This document shows positions 1-10,019 of a DNA stretch of 64,000 nt, piece by piece. Origin of the DNA: Streptomyces sp. DvalAA-43 (GTDB taxonomy: Bacteria > Actinomycetota > Actinomycetes > Streptomycetales > Streptomycetaceae); the NCBI RefSeq assembly GCF_900091725.1, contig NZ_FMBW01000026.1, forward strand, positions 1 to 64,000, written 5' to 3'. The translations under genes and the position numbers were made by a program. A model generated the notes under the pieces. That model saw only the letters and a program-made list of their open reading frames with translations. It was not told the DNA's origin and did not search any database. Position 1 is the first letter of the stretch. The number at the start of each line of letters is the position of its first letter.

Positions 1-136
1 CGGGCGCTCCGGTGCCGGGCGCGGCGGCGCGGCGGCAGGACGCGGCCGCAGGGCCGCGTAGTCGTACGGAGTACGTAGCCGCGCAGGCGCGCGGAGCCTG
101 TACGGGGCATGTGACCGTGCAGGACGTGTAGCGGAT
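1..136. other. Left edge, no supported gene
   Basis: GC-rich sequence with stop codons in all three + frames (58-60, 76-78 and about 129-131). It is probably the 3' end of a rightward gene that begins outside the window, because a strong hairpin follows directly, but the remaining residues are too few to identify a product. Confidence 0.3.
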
Positions 137-176
137 CACGAGGGCGCCCGGATCATCCGATCCGGGCGCCCTCGTG
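137..176. terminator. Perfect 18-bp hairpin terminator
   Basis: Arms CACGAGGGCGCCCGGATC (137-154) and its exact reverse complement (159-176) enclose the loop ATCC. It lies between the end of an unseen rightward gene and the stop of the leftward HEAT-repeat gene, so it probably ends transcription from both sides. Confidence 0.8.
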
Positions 177-255
177 CGTCCAGCGGTACCTCGGGTGGGG
201 CGACCCCGCGTGACGGAGTGACGAAGCCGCGCCCCGGACGTCGCTGCGGCGTCGG

Positions 256-1440
256 TCAGTCCGCGGGCGGGGCGGGGAGGTGGCGTCGCACCTTGTTGCT
301 GGGGTCGGCGGCCAGCCGGTCGGTTCTCCGGCTCACTTCCTCCGGGGCCAGGATGCTCAGGGCCCGCCAGGCCTCGGCGCGTACGCGGGCCTTGGGGTGG
401 GCGGTGAAGTCCAGTATCCGGGGCACGTCGCGGGCGTTCCCGAGGTCGGCCAGTCCGCCGAGTGCGCCGATGGCGGTGGTGTCCGGCACGGCGGCCGGTG
501 CCAGGGCGTCGCGGTACACCCGGGGCGCCAGATCCGTGTGCCCGCGGGCGTACAGCGTGGCGCGGGCGTGGTAGCGGATCCTGGCGTCCGGGTCGAGCAC
601 GGCCCGCCGCAGCTGTGCTTCGCCGTGCGGCTGCCGGGCCCTGGCCCGCAGGGCCCGCAGGCGGATACGGGGGCTGCTGCTGCCTTCGAGGAGCGGCAGC
701 AGCGCGTCCTGCTCGGCCGGGGTCAGCCGCGGGGACGTGGCGGTGCGGGCGGCCCACTGCCACAGGGCGGGGTCCCGGGTCGTGAACGCGGTCCCGGCGG
801 CCGCGACCGGATCGGTCCGGGCGAGCCACCGAAGACTGCTCTCGCGCACCAGGGGGTCGTCCGACCGGGCACCGTTCCACAGCGCCTCCATGCCGCCGCG
901 GTGGAGCAGCTCCTCCACCGCGGCCAGTACCCGGCCGGCCCTGCGGCGCCGGCGCAGCCCGTCGATGAGGGGGAGGAGCTCGACGAGGAGTCCCACGTGT
1001 TCGGGACGGAGCCGCGCGGCCACCGCGTCCTGCGAGAGCACTCGCACCTGCTCGACCGGGTCGTTCAGCCGCAGCAGGAGGAAGGGCACCGCGAAGGGGG
1101 CATCGGTGTCGGCGAGCCGCGCGACGCCGGCCTCCCGCAGATACCCCGACCGGTCGAACGACATCAGGGCCGCCACGGCCGTGCCGTACCGGTCGTCCGT
1201 CGCGTCGGCCGTCGGATCGTCCGGCGTCAGGTCACCGGGCAGGGCACCGCGACCGAGTGCGCCGAGGCTGTAGCGCCGGCTCCGGTAGCCCGATTCGAGC
1301 CGGATCAGTTCGTGCGGGGTCACCCTTCGGAGCACGCCGTCGAGACGGCGCGCGGCCAGGGCGGGTTCCTCGTCCCACGAGAAGACCACGCGGACGACGT
1401 CGTCCAGCAGCCATGACCAGCCGCCCCCGGACACCGTCAT
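256..1440 (-). CDS. HEAT-repeat domain protein
   Basis: A 394-residue soluble protein with no signal peptide. Several helix-pair units resemble HEAT/PBS-lyase repeats, for example around DDPLVRESSLRWLAR, DPDARIRYHARATLYARG and HPKARVRAEAWRAL in the C-terminal two thirds. HEAT repeats form curved scaffolds that bind proteins or nucleic acids; no catalytic motif is visible, so the role is unknown. The ATG at 1440 is preferred over a GTG at 1455 because GGGAGG sits 5 nt before the ATG and would otherwise lie inside the coding sequence. It is head-to-tail with the leftward metalloprotease gene (about 120 bp gap). Confident in the gene and the repeat assignment, not in function. Confidence 0.8.
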   Translation of the reverse strand: MTVSGGGWSWLLDDVVRVVFSWDEEPALAARRLDGVLRRVTPHELIRLESGYRSRRYSLGALGRGALPGDLTPDDPTADATDDRYGTAVAALMSFDRSGYLREAGVARLADTDAPFAVPFLLLRLNDPVEQVRVLSQDAVAARLRPEHVGLLVELLPLIDGLRRRRRAGRVLAAVEELLHRGGMEALWNGARSDDPLVRESSLRWLARTDPVAAAGTAFTTRDPALWQWAARTATSPRLTPAEQDALLPLLEGSSSPRIRLRALRARARQPHGEAQLRRAVLDPDARIRYHARATLYARGHTDLAPRVYRDALAPAAVPDTTAIGALGGLADLGNARDVPRILDFTAHPKARVRAEAWRALSILAPEEVSRRTDRLAADPSNKVRRHLPAPPAD

Positions 1441-1561
1441 CCCGTCCTCCCGCACCGACCCGTGACTCTTCCCGGTCCGCTCCGAAGGCTACGCGGCCGT
1501 CCTTCCCGCCGGACGTGCGGCGGTGGCACGGGAAACACCGGGGCCGTCGCGGCGGCACGGC

Positions 1562-2482
1562 TCAGGTGTTGCAGTCCAGGACCGTCCGGCACAGCCCGCA
1601 CCGGGCCCGCACCCGGCCGCGCACCGGGACGCGGATGCGCTGGTGGCAGGTCGGGCACGCGAAGGAGACCCCCGGCCCGGCCGGGCCGCTCTCGAAGGCG
1701 TACGGAGCACCGGGGGCCGCGGGGGTGCCCGGACGGGCCTGGGCGTGCCGCCGGTCCTTCGCGTAACGGCGGCGGTCCGCCCAGCCGGCCGCCGCGAGCG
1801 GCGGCTGTCGGGAGTCCCGCAGCGCCCGTTCCCGCCCCGCCGTGAACGCCTCGTAGGCCTGCGGGCTGGTGAACCACGGCGAGGGGTCCTCGTCGAAGGC
1901 GAACGCCCGCTTGGCGAGGACGTATCCGAACTCCTCGGGGGTGAGGTAGCCGAGCTTCTGGCTGGAGACCGCGTCCTCGCGGAAGGCGTCGAGCAGCAGC
2001 CAGCCCGCGCCGAGGTAGGTGGTCACGGTGTCGGTGAGGATCTCGTTGTCGCGCGTCCCGGGGAACTCCAGGCCGAGGCGGTGCAGCAGCACATGGGTGA
2101 CCTCGTGCGCGAGCGCGGCGCCGATGTCCCTGCGGTGGGTGCGGAAGCGGTCGTTGAGTTCGACGAAGTACTCGGGCCCCGCTGCCAGTTCGACGCCGGC
2201 GGCGTGCTCCATCGTCCGGAAGCCGACGATCATGCGGGCGTCCGGCAGGTGCAGATGCTGGACCACCGAACGGGCCACCCGCTGGGCGCCGAGATACAGA
2301 TCGTCCTGGTCGGAGAAGGCCGCGTCGACGGGGGCGAGGCTCGTGGCGTAGCCGCGGACACCGTCGTACGAGAGCCGCCGGTAGAGCGCCGTGATCGCGG
2401 ACCGGACCGTTTCGAGATGCGGGAAGCCGTGGACCACCGGGCTGCCGGTGCTCCGGACGTGGTTCCCGCTGCCGTCCGCCAT
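1562..2482 (-). CDS. HExxH metalloprotease with C-terminal zinc ribbon
   Basis: A 306-residue protein. HEVTH at residues 126-130 fits a zincin active site (two His ligands and a catalytic Glu); a third ligand may be Glu or Asp in DNEILTDTVTTYLG just downstream. The C-terminal 31 residues hold C-x2-C (276/279) and C-x2-C (295/298), a separate structural zinc ribbon that could bind nucleic acid or substrate. No signal peptide or membrane segment, so it is likely cytoplasmic. I do not recognise a characterised subfamily; IrrE- or SprT-type peptidases are only loose comparisons. The stop is well placed before the HEAT-repeat gene. A GGGGGA run lies immediately upstream of the ATG, so ribosome-site spacing is unusually short. 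Confidence 0.8.
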   Translation of the reverse strand: MADGSGNHVRSTGSPVVHGFPHLETVRSAITALYRRLSYDGVRGYATSLAPVDAAFSDQDDLYLGAQRVARSVVQHLHLPDARMIVGFRTMEHAAGVELAAGPEYFVELNDRFRTHRRDIGAALAHEVTHVLLHRLGLEFPGTRDNEILTDTVTTYLGAGWLLLDAFREDAVSSQKLGYLTPEEFGYVLAKRAFAFDEDPSPWFTSPQAYEAFTAGRERALRDSRQPPLAAAGWADRRRYAKDRRHAQARPGTPAAPGAPYAFESGPAGPGVSFACPTCHQRIRVPVRGRVRARCGLCRTVLDCNT

Positions 2483-2543
2483 GTCCCCCCAATCCGCGAG
2501 GATCGACCGGCTTTCACTGTAGCCGCAGCATTGTGGATGATCT

Positions 2544-2553
2544 TGGCCGAAAA
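2544..2553 (+). promoter_or_regulatory. Possible AdpA-like site upstream of trypsin gene
   Basis: TGGCCGAAAA differs at one position from the published AdpA consensus TGGCSNGWWY. It lies about 190 bp upstream of the trypsin start in the divergent intergenic region (2483-2735). AdpA control of extracellular trypsin is known in S. griseus; the match here is weak. Confidence 0.2.
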
Positions 2554-2618
2554 GTGATCCTTGTGGGCGCCGTGATCATTTCCCGATAATCCGAACCATG
2601 CCTTTGTCGGGGGCATGA

Positions 2619-3512
<894 letters not shown>

Positions 3513-3536
3513 CCCAGGGCCCGGCCGGTCGCCGAG

Positions 3537-5345
3537 TCACACCTGAGCATCATCCCCGGGGGTGTCCGTCCGGACGGACACCCCCGGACCCAGCTCCGCA
3601 TACGGCGCGCCCGCACCCTCCAGCTCCAGCACCCACACCTCGTTGGCCCCCTCCCGCAGCACCGGCCCCGGCACATACAGCGTCCGCTGCGCACCCACCG
3701 ACCAGTACCGCCCCAGGCAGAACCCGTTCACCCACACGAACCCGCGCGTCCAGCCCGGCAGTTCCAGCCCCGCGTGGTCCGTACCGTCCACCCCGGCGAC
3801 CTCGAACGTCCCCCGGAAGAGCCCGGTGGAACCGGCCCCCTCGGCACTGCCGAACGCCACCTCCGCCACCGCGCCCGGCTCCTCGAACGCGTCCAGACGC
3901 AGCGCCCGCGCCCGCACCCCGTGCAGATACTGCCGCTCGTGCCGCACCCCGCCCGTGATCCCCTTGGGCTCACCGAGCCGCGGCCCGTAATTGACCCGGC
4001 CCAGCGACTCCACCCACAGCTCGACCTCCGCGGGCCCGGCCACCGGCTCGCCCAGGGTGCTGTCCTCCTCGGTCAGCACACCCGCCCGGACCCCGTCCAC
4101 AAGCACCACGGCCCGGTCCCGGAGCCCCGTCACACTCAGCTCGTACGGCCGGCGCGGACCGGGCACACCCACCCGATAGCGCACCAGACCCCGGTCGACA
4201 CCCAGCTCCTCGAAGGTCGGCGGAACACCGGACGGCGCCGCCTCCTCATCACCCAGCGCCTCCAGCACGGCATCCAGCGACGCCCACTCCGTCAGCTCCG
4301 CCCGCACCGGAACCGCAAGCCCCACCGGCTCCGGCGGAAGCTCCGGAAGCGGCCCGTCCACGTACTCGGCGAGCACCTCGCGGAACAGCCGGAACTTCTC
4401 CGTGGCACGGCCGTACTCGTCGACCGGCGCGTCGTAGTCGTACGACGTCACCGTCGGCAGGAAATCCTGGTCCTGGATCGGACCGGACCGGTTCGCCCCC
4501 GCCCACCCGGCGAAATTCGTTCCCCCGTGCGCCATGTAGACGTTCACCGACGCCCCGCACTCCAGGACCTCCCGCAACGCCTCCGTGGCCTGCGCCGGCC
4601 TCCGTACGATCGGCTCGGCACCCCAGTGCTCGAACCACCCGCACCAGAACTCCATGCACATCAACGGCCCCTTCGGCTGATGACGGCGCAGCACCTCGAA
4701 CGCCTCCCGCGCACCCGACCCGAAGTTCGCCGTGGCCAGCAGCCCCGGCACGGAACCACCCGTGAGCATGTGGTCCTCCGGCCCGTCCGACGTGAACAGC
4801 GGCACCGTCACCCCGCGCTCACGCAGCATCCCGGCCACCCGCCGGAGATAGACCTGATCGGAGCCGAAACTCCCGTACTCGTTCTCCGCCTGGACCATGA
4901 TCACCGGCCCGCCGCGCCCTATCTGCCGCTGCACCACCTGCGGCAGCAACGCCGTGAACCACCGCTCCACCGCCCCCAGATACTCCGCGTCACGCGACCG
5001 CACCCGCCGGCCGAACCGCCCCGTCACCCAGACCGGCAGACCACCGTTCTCCCACTCGGCGCAGATGTACGGACCCGGGCGGACGATCGCCCACAGCCCG
5101 GCCCGCTGCGCCGCGTCCAGGAACCGGCCGAGCGCCGCCACGTCCCGGAACCGGCCCGGCTGCGGCTCGTGCAGATTCCACGGCACATACGTCTCGACAC
5201 AGTTCAGCCCCATGGCACGCAGCATCGACAGCCGGTGATCCCACTGCGCCTCGTGCACCCGGAAGTAATGCAGGGCCCCCGACAGCAGCCGTACGGGCTT
5301 CCCGTCGAGCCGGAAGTGGTCGTCCCCCACGGTGAAGTCAGCCAT
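3537..5345 (-). CDS. GH35 beta-galactosidase
   Basis: A 602-residue glycoside hydrolase family 35 enzyme that removes terminal beta-galactosyl residues. The TIM-barrel N-terminal half carries the signature GGPVIMVQAENEYG (proton donor Glu156) and CMEFWCGWFEHWG (nucleophile Glu232). The C-terminal half is a set of beta-sandwich domains ending in the GH35-like WVNGFCLGRYW segment. No signal peptide, so it is probably cytoplasmic and acts on imported galactosides. The start at 5345 is chosen because AGGAGAG precedes it, in preference to upstream in-frame codons. It is divergent from an AraC regulator that probably controls it; no sugar transporter is adjacent. Confidence 0.93.
   Translation of the reverse strand: MADFTVGDDHFRLDGKPVRLLSGALHYFRVHEAQWDHRLSMLRAMGLNCVETYVPWNLHEPQPGRFRDVAALGRFLDAAQRAGLWAIVRPGPYICAEWENGGLPVWVTGRFGRRVRSRDAEYLGAVERWFTALLPQVVQRQIGRGGPVIMVQAENEYGSFGSDQVYLRRVAGMLRERGVTVPLFTSDGPEDHMLTGGSVPGLLATANFGSGAREAFEVLRRHQPKGPLMCMEFWCGWFEHWGAEPIVRRPAQATEALREVLECGASVNVYMAHGGTNFAGWAGANRSGPIQDQDFLPTVTSYDYDAPVDEYGRATEKFRLFREVLAEYVDGPLPELPPEPVGLAVPVRAELTEWASLDAVLEALGDEEAAPSGVPPTFEELGVDRGLVRYRVGVPGPRRPYELSVTGLRDRAVVLVDGVRAGVLTEEDSTLGEPVAGPAEVELWVESLGRVNYGPRLGEPKGITGGVRHERQYLHGVRARALRLDAFEEPGAVAEVAFGSAEGAGSTGLFRGTFEVAGVDGTDHAGLELPGWTRGFVWVNGFCLGRYWSVGAQRTLYVPGPVLREGANEVWVLELEGAGAPYAELGPGVSVRTDTPGDDAQV
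3556..3587. terminator. Perfect palindrome in the 3' end of the GH35 gene
   Basis: Two 16-base arms, CCGGGGGTGTCCGTCC and its exact complement, meet without a spacer; a loop would form from the central bases. The palindrome lies inside the last codons of the beta-galactosidase gene (stop at 3537-3539) and 44 bp after the trypsin stop, so it can terminate trypsin transcription within the opposing gene. Confidence 0.65.
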
Positions 5346-5576
5346 CGTGCTCGTACTCTCCTGTGCGTGTGGCCCCCCGGCACCGCGAGACCCCGGGACC
5401 GTACGACGGCACGCACCACGGAGCGGGCGAACCCGGGAGGAATGGTGCCACCAGCCTCGCCCCCTGGCGTCCAGCCGGTCCATGGACAAAGATCACTGCT
5501 GTTTGGACACAATTGTTCGGACCAATTCCGGACCGACACGAAGAACCGACACGAAGAAGGGGAGGAAGGACGGCCG
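5346..5576. promoter_or_regulatory. Divergent promoter region, GH35 / AraC
   Basis: This 231-bp spacer separates two divergent genes. The most AT-rich part (about 5490-5530) contains the palindrome ACAATTGT at 5509-5516, flanked by TTTGGAC and TCGGACCAATT, which is a reasonable binding site for the AraC protein. GGGGAGGAAGGA immediately before 5577 is the AraC ribosome site and AGGAG is that of the GH35 gene. Confidence 0.4.
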
Positions 5577-6470
5577 ATGTACCACACCTGGATGCGTTTC
5601 TTCACCCCCAGCCCGCTCCACCACCGGCTGGGCCTCGTCTGCCTGGGCGTGGGACTCCAGCACGGCGCACTGCCGACCGTCGGCCCACGCACCCTGGACC
5701 ACCACGTGGCCGTCGTCATCCACTCCGGCAGCGGCTGGTTCACCGGCCCCGACGGCCGCCGGACACCCGTCACCGCACCCAGCCTGATCTGGCTCACCCC
5801 CGGCACCCCGCACCACTACGGCGCCGACCCCGGCACCGGCTGGGACGAGAGCTTCGTCGACTTCACCGGCCCCGCCACCACCACCTACACCGAACTCGGC
5901 TACATCGAGCCCGACCGCCCGCTCGTCCCGCTCGCGGACACCGCCGCCCCACGCGCCGCGATCGGCCGGATCGTACGCGCGGCCCGCCGCGGCAACCCGC
6001 TGCTGGAGGTCGAGACCGGCGCCGCCGTCCACGAACTCCTCGTCGCCCTGCGCCGCGCCCGCGCCGACGTCAGCCCCGACGGCGACCCCGTCCTGCACGC
6101 CCTGGCCCGCGACGCCTTCCAGTCCCTGTCCGTCGCCGAACACGCCGCCCGGCACGGCATGACACCCGCCGAACTGCGCACCGCGGTACGGCGGGGCGCC
6201 GGGTGCAGCCCCAAGGACTACCTCCTCACCATCCGGCTCGGCCGCGCCAAGGAACTCCTCGCCGCCACGGACCTGCCGGTCGCCGCCGTCGCCCGACGCG
6301 TCGGCTACGACGACCCGGCGTACTTCTCCCGCCTCTTCGCCCGCCGCGTCGGCACCGCCCCCGTCCGCTTCCGCGAACAGCAGGGCCGCAACGTCCCCGG
6401 CGGCTGGAGCGACCAGGTCCCCGACCCCGAGCACCCACCGACGATCACCCCGCAGGGCCCGGCCGTCTAA
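5577..6470 (+). CDS. AraC-family transcriptional regulator
   Basis: A 297-residue regulator with an N-terminal cupin-like sensor (residues about 20-150; DHHVAVVIHSGSGWFTGPDG, WLTPGTPHHYG) and a C-terminal double helix-turn-helix (about 190-285; SVAEHAARHGMTPAEL and LPVAAVARRVGYDDPAYFSRLF...GTAPVRFR). It probably senses a galactoside or related sugar and activates the divergent beta-galactosidase gene; this rests on orientation and family only. The start is the ATG after a strong GGGGAGGAAGGA site; the upstream open frame is not needed. The extra tail after the HTH is proline-rich. Confidence 0.9.
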   Translation: MYHTWMRFFTPSPLHHRLGLVCLGVGLQHGALPTVGPRTLDHHVAVVIHSGSGWFTGPDGRRTPVTAPSLIWLTPGTPHHYGADPGTGWDESFVDFTGPATTTYTELGYIEPDRPLVPLADTAAPRAAIGRIVRAARRGNPLLEVETGAAVHELLVALRRARADVSPDGDPVLHALARDAFQSLSVAEHAARHGMTPAELRTAVRRGAGCSPKDYLLTIRLGRAKELLAATDLPVAAVARRVGYDDPAYFSRLFARRVGTAPVRFREQQGRNVPGGWSDQVPDPEHPPTITPQGPAV

Positions 6471-6478
6471 GACCTCCC

Positions 6479-6496
6479 GCCCGGATCATGCCGGGC
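6479..6496 (+). terminator. Hairpin after the AraC gene
   Basis: GCCCGG (6479-6484) and CCGGGC (6491-6496) enclose ATCATG, 9 nt after the AraC stop. It is short but GC-rich, so a modest terminator. Confidence 0.4.
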
Positions 6497-6642
6497 TCGC
6501 GTGCCCCGGTGCCGCACCTCGCCGCGTTGACGTCGATCGACGACGCTCCGCGTCGACTCCCTCATCCGCCTTGCGACGCACGGCACCGGACCCCGCTCCC
6601 TGATCCGGCCCGATCCGAACGAAAGGCCTAAGCTCACTGACC

Positions 6643-6969
6643 ATGACGACGAGGGACATCGACGAGTCCGTGAACGCGGAACTGAACCGGCTGCGCGAGA
6701 GCATCGACAACATTGACGCCGCTGTTGTCCACATGCTCGCCGAGCGCTTCAAGTGCACCCAGCAGGTCGGCCACCTCAAGGCCGCCCACCACCTCCCCCC
6801 GGCCGACCCCGCCCGCGAGAGCAGGCAGATCACCCGGCTGAGGCAGCTCGCCGAAAGCGCCCACCTGGACCCGGCCTTCGCCGAGAAGCTGCTGAACTTC
6901 ATCGTGGCGGAAGTCATCCGCCACCACGAACGGATCGCAGAGGAATCAGCCACGAACCCGGAGGCCTGA
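6643..6969 (+). CDS. Chorismate mutase (AroQ class)
   Basis: A 108-residue all-helical AroQ-type chorismate mutase that converts chorismate to prephenate on the way to Phe and Tyr. The pattern LNRLRESIDNIDAAVVHMLAER, GHLKAAHHLP and DPARESRQ places the conserved Arg, Lys and Glu/Gln residues of the active site on the three helices. It is a stand-alone enzyme without a fused dehydratase or signal peptide. TAAGCT (6629-6634) lies 8 nt before the ATG and no clear ribosome site is seen, so a leaderless mRNA is possible. It is followed by a hairpin at 6994. Confidence 0.92.
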   Translation: MTTRDIDESVNAELNRLRESIDNIDAAVVHMLAERFKCTQQVGHLKAAHHLPPADPARESRQITRLRQLAESAHLDPAFAEKLLNFIVAEVIRHHERIAEESATNPEA

Positions 6970-6993
6970 GCCCGCCGGTACGACGGAGCCCCA

Positions 6994-7016
6994 TGCCCGC
7001 GCCCGAGGCGCGGGCA
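6994..7016 (+). terminator. 10-bp hairpin after chorismate mutase
   Basis: TGCCCGCGCC (6994-7003) and its exact complement (7007-7016) enclose CGA, about 25 nt after the chorismate mutase stop. The remaining bases to 7283 are C/A-rich and I see no gene or clear site in them. Confidence 0.65.
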
Positions 7017-7283
7017 GCCCGGCAGCCGCGCAGTGGGGGAGGACCAGCAGGCCCACCCCCACCAGGCCCGGCACCACCCCGGCCGAACCGCACACGACGC
7101 GAGCACCGCAACGACCCCCGAGCACCCACCGCCAACAGCACCGCACGACCGAGCGCCCACAGCACCGCGCGGAACACCCCCCGGACACCAACGGCCGCGC
7201 CAGTACGGACCCACCCGGCGACCCCCCTCAGCCATGGGAGAACCCGCCTGCGGCCCGCCCACCGCATACGGCAGCATGGACAC

Positions 7284-9788
7284 ATGTCCGTACTGACGCG
7301 CGACGAAGCGCAGACCCGAGCCCAGTTCCTCGACGTACACCGGTACACGATCGACCTCGATCTGACCACGGGCGAGGAGACCTTCGACTCCCGCACCGTC
7401 ATCCAGTTCACCGCAACCGCGGCCGGAGACACCTTCGTCGAACTCAAGCCGGCCACCCTGCGCTCCATCAGCCTCGACGGACACCCCCTCGACCCCGCCG
7501 ACCTCGTCGACAACCGCTTCCCCCTCACCGCACTCACCCCCGGCACCCACGAACTGCGCGTCGACGCCGCCATGACCTACTCCCGCACCGGCGAAGGCAT
7601 GCACCGCTTCACCGACCCCACCGACGGCGAGACCTACCTCTACACCCAACTCTGCCTCGACGACGCCCAACGCGTCTTCGCCGCATTCGACCAGCCCGAC
7701 CTCAAGTCCGTCTTCGCGCTCACCGTCACCGCCCCCGAAGGCTGGACCGTCCTCGGCAACGGCATCGCCGACCACCAGGGCAACGGCCACTGGACCCTCG
7801 CCACCACCCCCATCATCTCCACCTACCTCGTCGCCATCGCCGCAGGTCCCTGGCACTCCGTGACCACCGAACACGCCGGACTGCCCTTCGGCATCCACTG
7901 CCGCCGCTCACTCGCCCCCCACCTCGACACCGACGCCGACGAGATCCTCGACATCACCCGCGCCTGCTTCGACCGCTTCCACGAGAAGTTCGACGAGCCC
8001 TACCCCTTCGACTCCTACGACCAGGCCTTCGTCCCCGAATTCAACGCCGGCGCCATGGAAAACCCCGGACTCGTCACCTTCCGCGACGAATTCGTCTACC
8101 GCTCCGCCGTCACCGATACCGAACGCCAGACCCGCGGCATGGTCATCGCCCACGAAATGGCCCACATGTGGTTCGGCGACCTCGTCACCCTCGCCTGGTG
8201 GGACGACATCTGGCTCAACGAGTCCTTCGCCGAATACATGGGCTACCAGACCCTCGCCGAAGCCACCCGCTTCACCGACACCTGGGTCGACTTCGGCGTC
8301 GCCCGCAAGGGCTGGGGCTACGACGCCGACCTGCGCCCCTCCACCCACCCCGTCGCCCCCGACCCGGACGCCGTCCCCGACACCGCGTCCGCCATGCTCA
8401 ACTTCGACGGCATCTCCTACGCCAAGGGCGCATCCGCCCTGCGCCAACTCGTCGCCTGGCTCGGCGAAAAAGACTTCCTCGCCGGCATCAACACCCACTT
8501 CGCCCGCCACAAATTCGCCAACGCCACCCTCGCCGACTTCATCGACAACCTCGCATCGGCCACCGACCGCGACGTCCACGCCTGGGCCGACGCCTGGCTC
8601 CGCACCACCGGAGTCGACACCCTCACCTCCCACGTCGAAGAAACCGACTCCACCTGGGCCCTCACCGTCGACCACCACGGCAACCGCCCCCACCGCATCG
8701 CCGTCGGCGCCTACGACCACGCCCCGGACACCCACACCGCCACCGACCGCCTCGTCCTGCGCGACCGCTTCGACATCGACGTCCCCCAGGCCGGCACACC
8801 CGACCCGCACCCCGGCCACCGCCCCGCACTCCTCGTCCTCAACGACGGCGACCTCAGCTACGCCAAGATCCGCCTCGACGCCCAGTCCTGGGACACCGTC
8901 CTCACCAACCTCTCCGGCATCCCCGACGCCCTGACCCGCGCCGTCATCTGGAACGCCGCCCGCGACATGGTCCGCGACGGCCAACTCGCCCCCACCACCT
9001 ACCTCGAAGCGGCCCGCACCCACCTCCCCCACGAAACCGACCTCGCCCTCACCCAAGGCGTACTCGCCTTCGCCGGCACCCACATCGCCCGCCGCTACCT
9101 CGCCCCCGAACAACGCCCCGCCGCCCTCGCCACCCTCACCGCACTCTGCCGCGACCTCATCCGCCGCACCGAGGACGGCCACAACCCAGGCCTCCGCCTC
9201 ACCGCCGTACGCCACCTCATCGACGCCGCCACCCAGCCCGACACCATCCAGGACTGGCTCACCAACGGCACCGTCCCCGGCGGACCCGAACTCGACCCCG
9301 AACTCAACTGGCGCATCCTCACCCGCCTCGCCGTCCTCGGCGCCACCGACGAAACCACCATCGCCGCCGCACTCGAACAGGACCCCAGCGCCACCGGACA
9401 GGAAGGCGCCGCCCGCTGCCGCGCCGCCCTCCCCACCCCCGAAGCCAAAGCCACCGCCTGGAACACCCTGTTCCACGACGACAGCCTCTCCAACTACCTC
9501 TTCATCGCCATCGCCCAGGGCTTCTGGCAACCCGAACAGGCCGACCTCGTACACGAGTACGTACCCCGCTACTACCCCGAAGCCACCGGACTCGCCGCCC
9601 GCCGCGGCCCCGCCATCGCCGACGCGGTCGGACGCTACGCCTTCCCCGCGTACGCCGTCGACCACGACAGCCTCAACCACGGCGAACAAGCCCTGAACGA
9701 CAAGACCCTCACCCCCGCCCTCCACCGCAGGCTCGCCGACCAGATCGACGACCTGCGCCGCGCCCTCGCCGTACGCAACGCCCACTGA
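7284..9788 (+). CDS. pepN: Aminopeptidase N (M1 family)
   Basis: An 834-residue cytoplasmic zinc aminopeptidase that removes N-terminal residues from peptides. GAMEN starts at residue 256 (substrate N-terminus recognition); HEMAH at 290-294 with Glu313 in NESFAEY gives the gluzincin zinc site. The N-terminal beta domain, catalytic domain and ERAP1-like helical C-terminal domain are all present at full length for actinomycete PepN. The start is the ATG of MSVLTRDEAQTRA; no strong ribosome site precedes it. Glu is encoded almost entirely by GAA and many codons end in C, unlike polA or rpsA further right. It ends at a clear hairpin. Confidence 0.95.
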   Translation: MSVLTRDEAQTRAQFLDVHRYTIDLDLTTGEETFDSRTVIQFTATAAGDTFVELKPATLRSISLDGHPLDPADLVDNRFPLTALTPGTHELRVDAAMTYSRTGEGMHRFTDPTDGETYLYTQLCLDDAQRVFAAFDQPDLKSVFALTVTAPEGWTVLGNGIADHQGNGHWTLATTPIISTYLVAIAAGPWHSVTTEHAGLPFGIHCRRSLAPHLDTDADEILDITRACFDRFHEKFDEPYPFDSYDQAFVPEFNAGAMENPGLVTFRDEFVYRSAVTDTERQTRGMVIAHEMAHMWFGDLVTLAWWDDIWLNESFAEYMGYQTLAEATRFTDTWVDFGVARKGWGYDADLRPSTHPVAPDPDAVPDTASAMLNFDGISYAKGASALRQLVAWLGEKDFLAGINTHFARHKFANATLADFIDNLASATDRDVHAWADAWLRTTGVDTLTSHVEETDSTWALTVDHHGNRPHRIAVGAYDHAPDTHTATDRLVLRDRFDIDVPQAGTPDPHPGHRPALLVLNDGDLSYAKIRLDAQSWDTVLTNLSGIPDALTRAVIWNAARDMVRDGQLAPTTYLEAARTHLPHETDLALTQGVLAFAGTHIARRYLAPEQRPAALATLTALCRDLIRRTEDGHNPGLRLTAVRHLIDAATQPDTIQDWLTNGTVPGGPELDPELNWRILTRLAVLGATDETTIAAALEQDPSATGQEGAARCRAALPTPEAKATAWNTLFHDDSLSNYLFIAIAQGFWQPEQADLVHEYVPRYYPEATGLAARRGPAIADAVGRYAFPAYAVDHDSLNHGEQALNDKTLTPALHRRLADQIDDLRRALAVRNAH

Positions 9789-9814
9789 CCCACCACCCCA
9801 CACCCGCACCACCC

Positions 9815-9851
9815 GTGCCCGGCGCCACCCCACAGGGGAGACGCCGGGCAC
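9815..9851 (+). terminator. 10-bp hairpin after pepN
   Basis: GTGCCCGGCG (9815-9824) pairs exactly with CGCCGGGCAC (9842-9851) across a 17-nt loop, 26 nt after the pepN stop. No iron-box-like palindrome is visible between here and the decarboxylase start. Confidence 0.65.
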
Positions 9852-10019
9852 ACCCATGTCCACCCCCGCACCCCCATACCACCGGAACTCACCCCGACAC
9901 CAACGCCCATCCCTCTTTCGAGTTCACCTCACCCCACTCCACGACCACGCCCCCGGAAACCCGGACAAGCTGGCACGTCGACCCATGCCCCGCCCCGCAC
10001 CCCGAAGGGCCCCACCACC

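Noticed and set aside
9852-10019. Iron-responsive (DmdR/IdeR) box before the decarboxylase gene
   Set aside because: I looked for a TTAGGTTAGGCT-like palindrome and found none.
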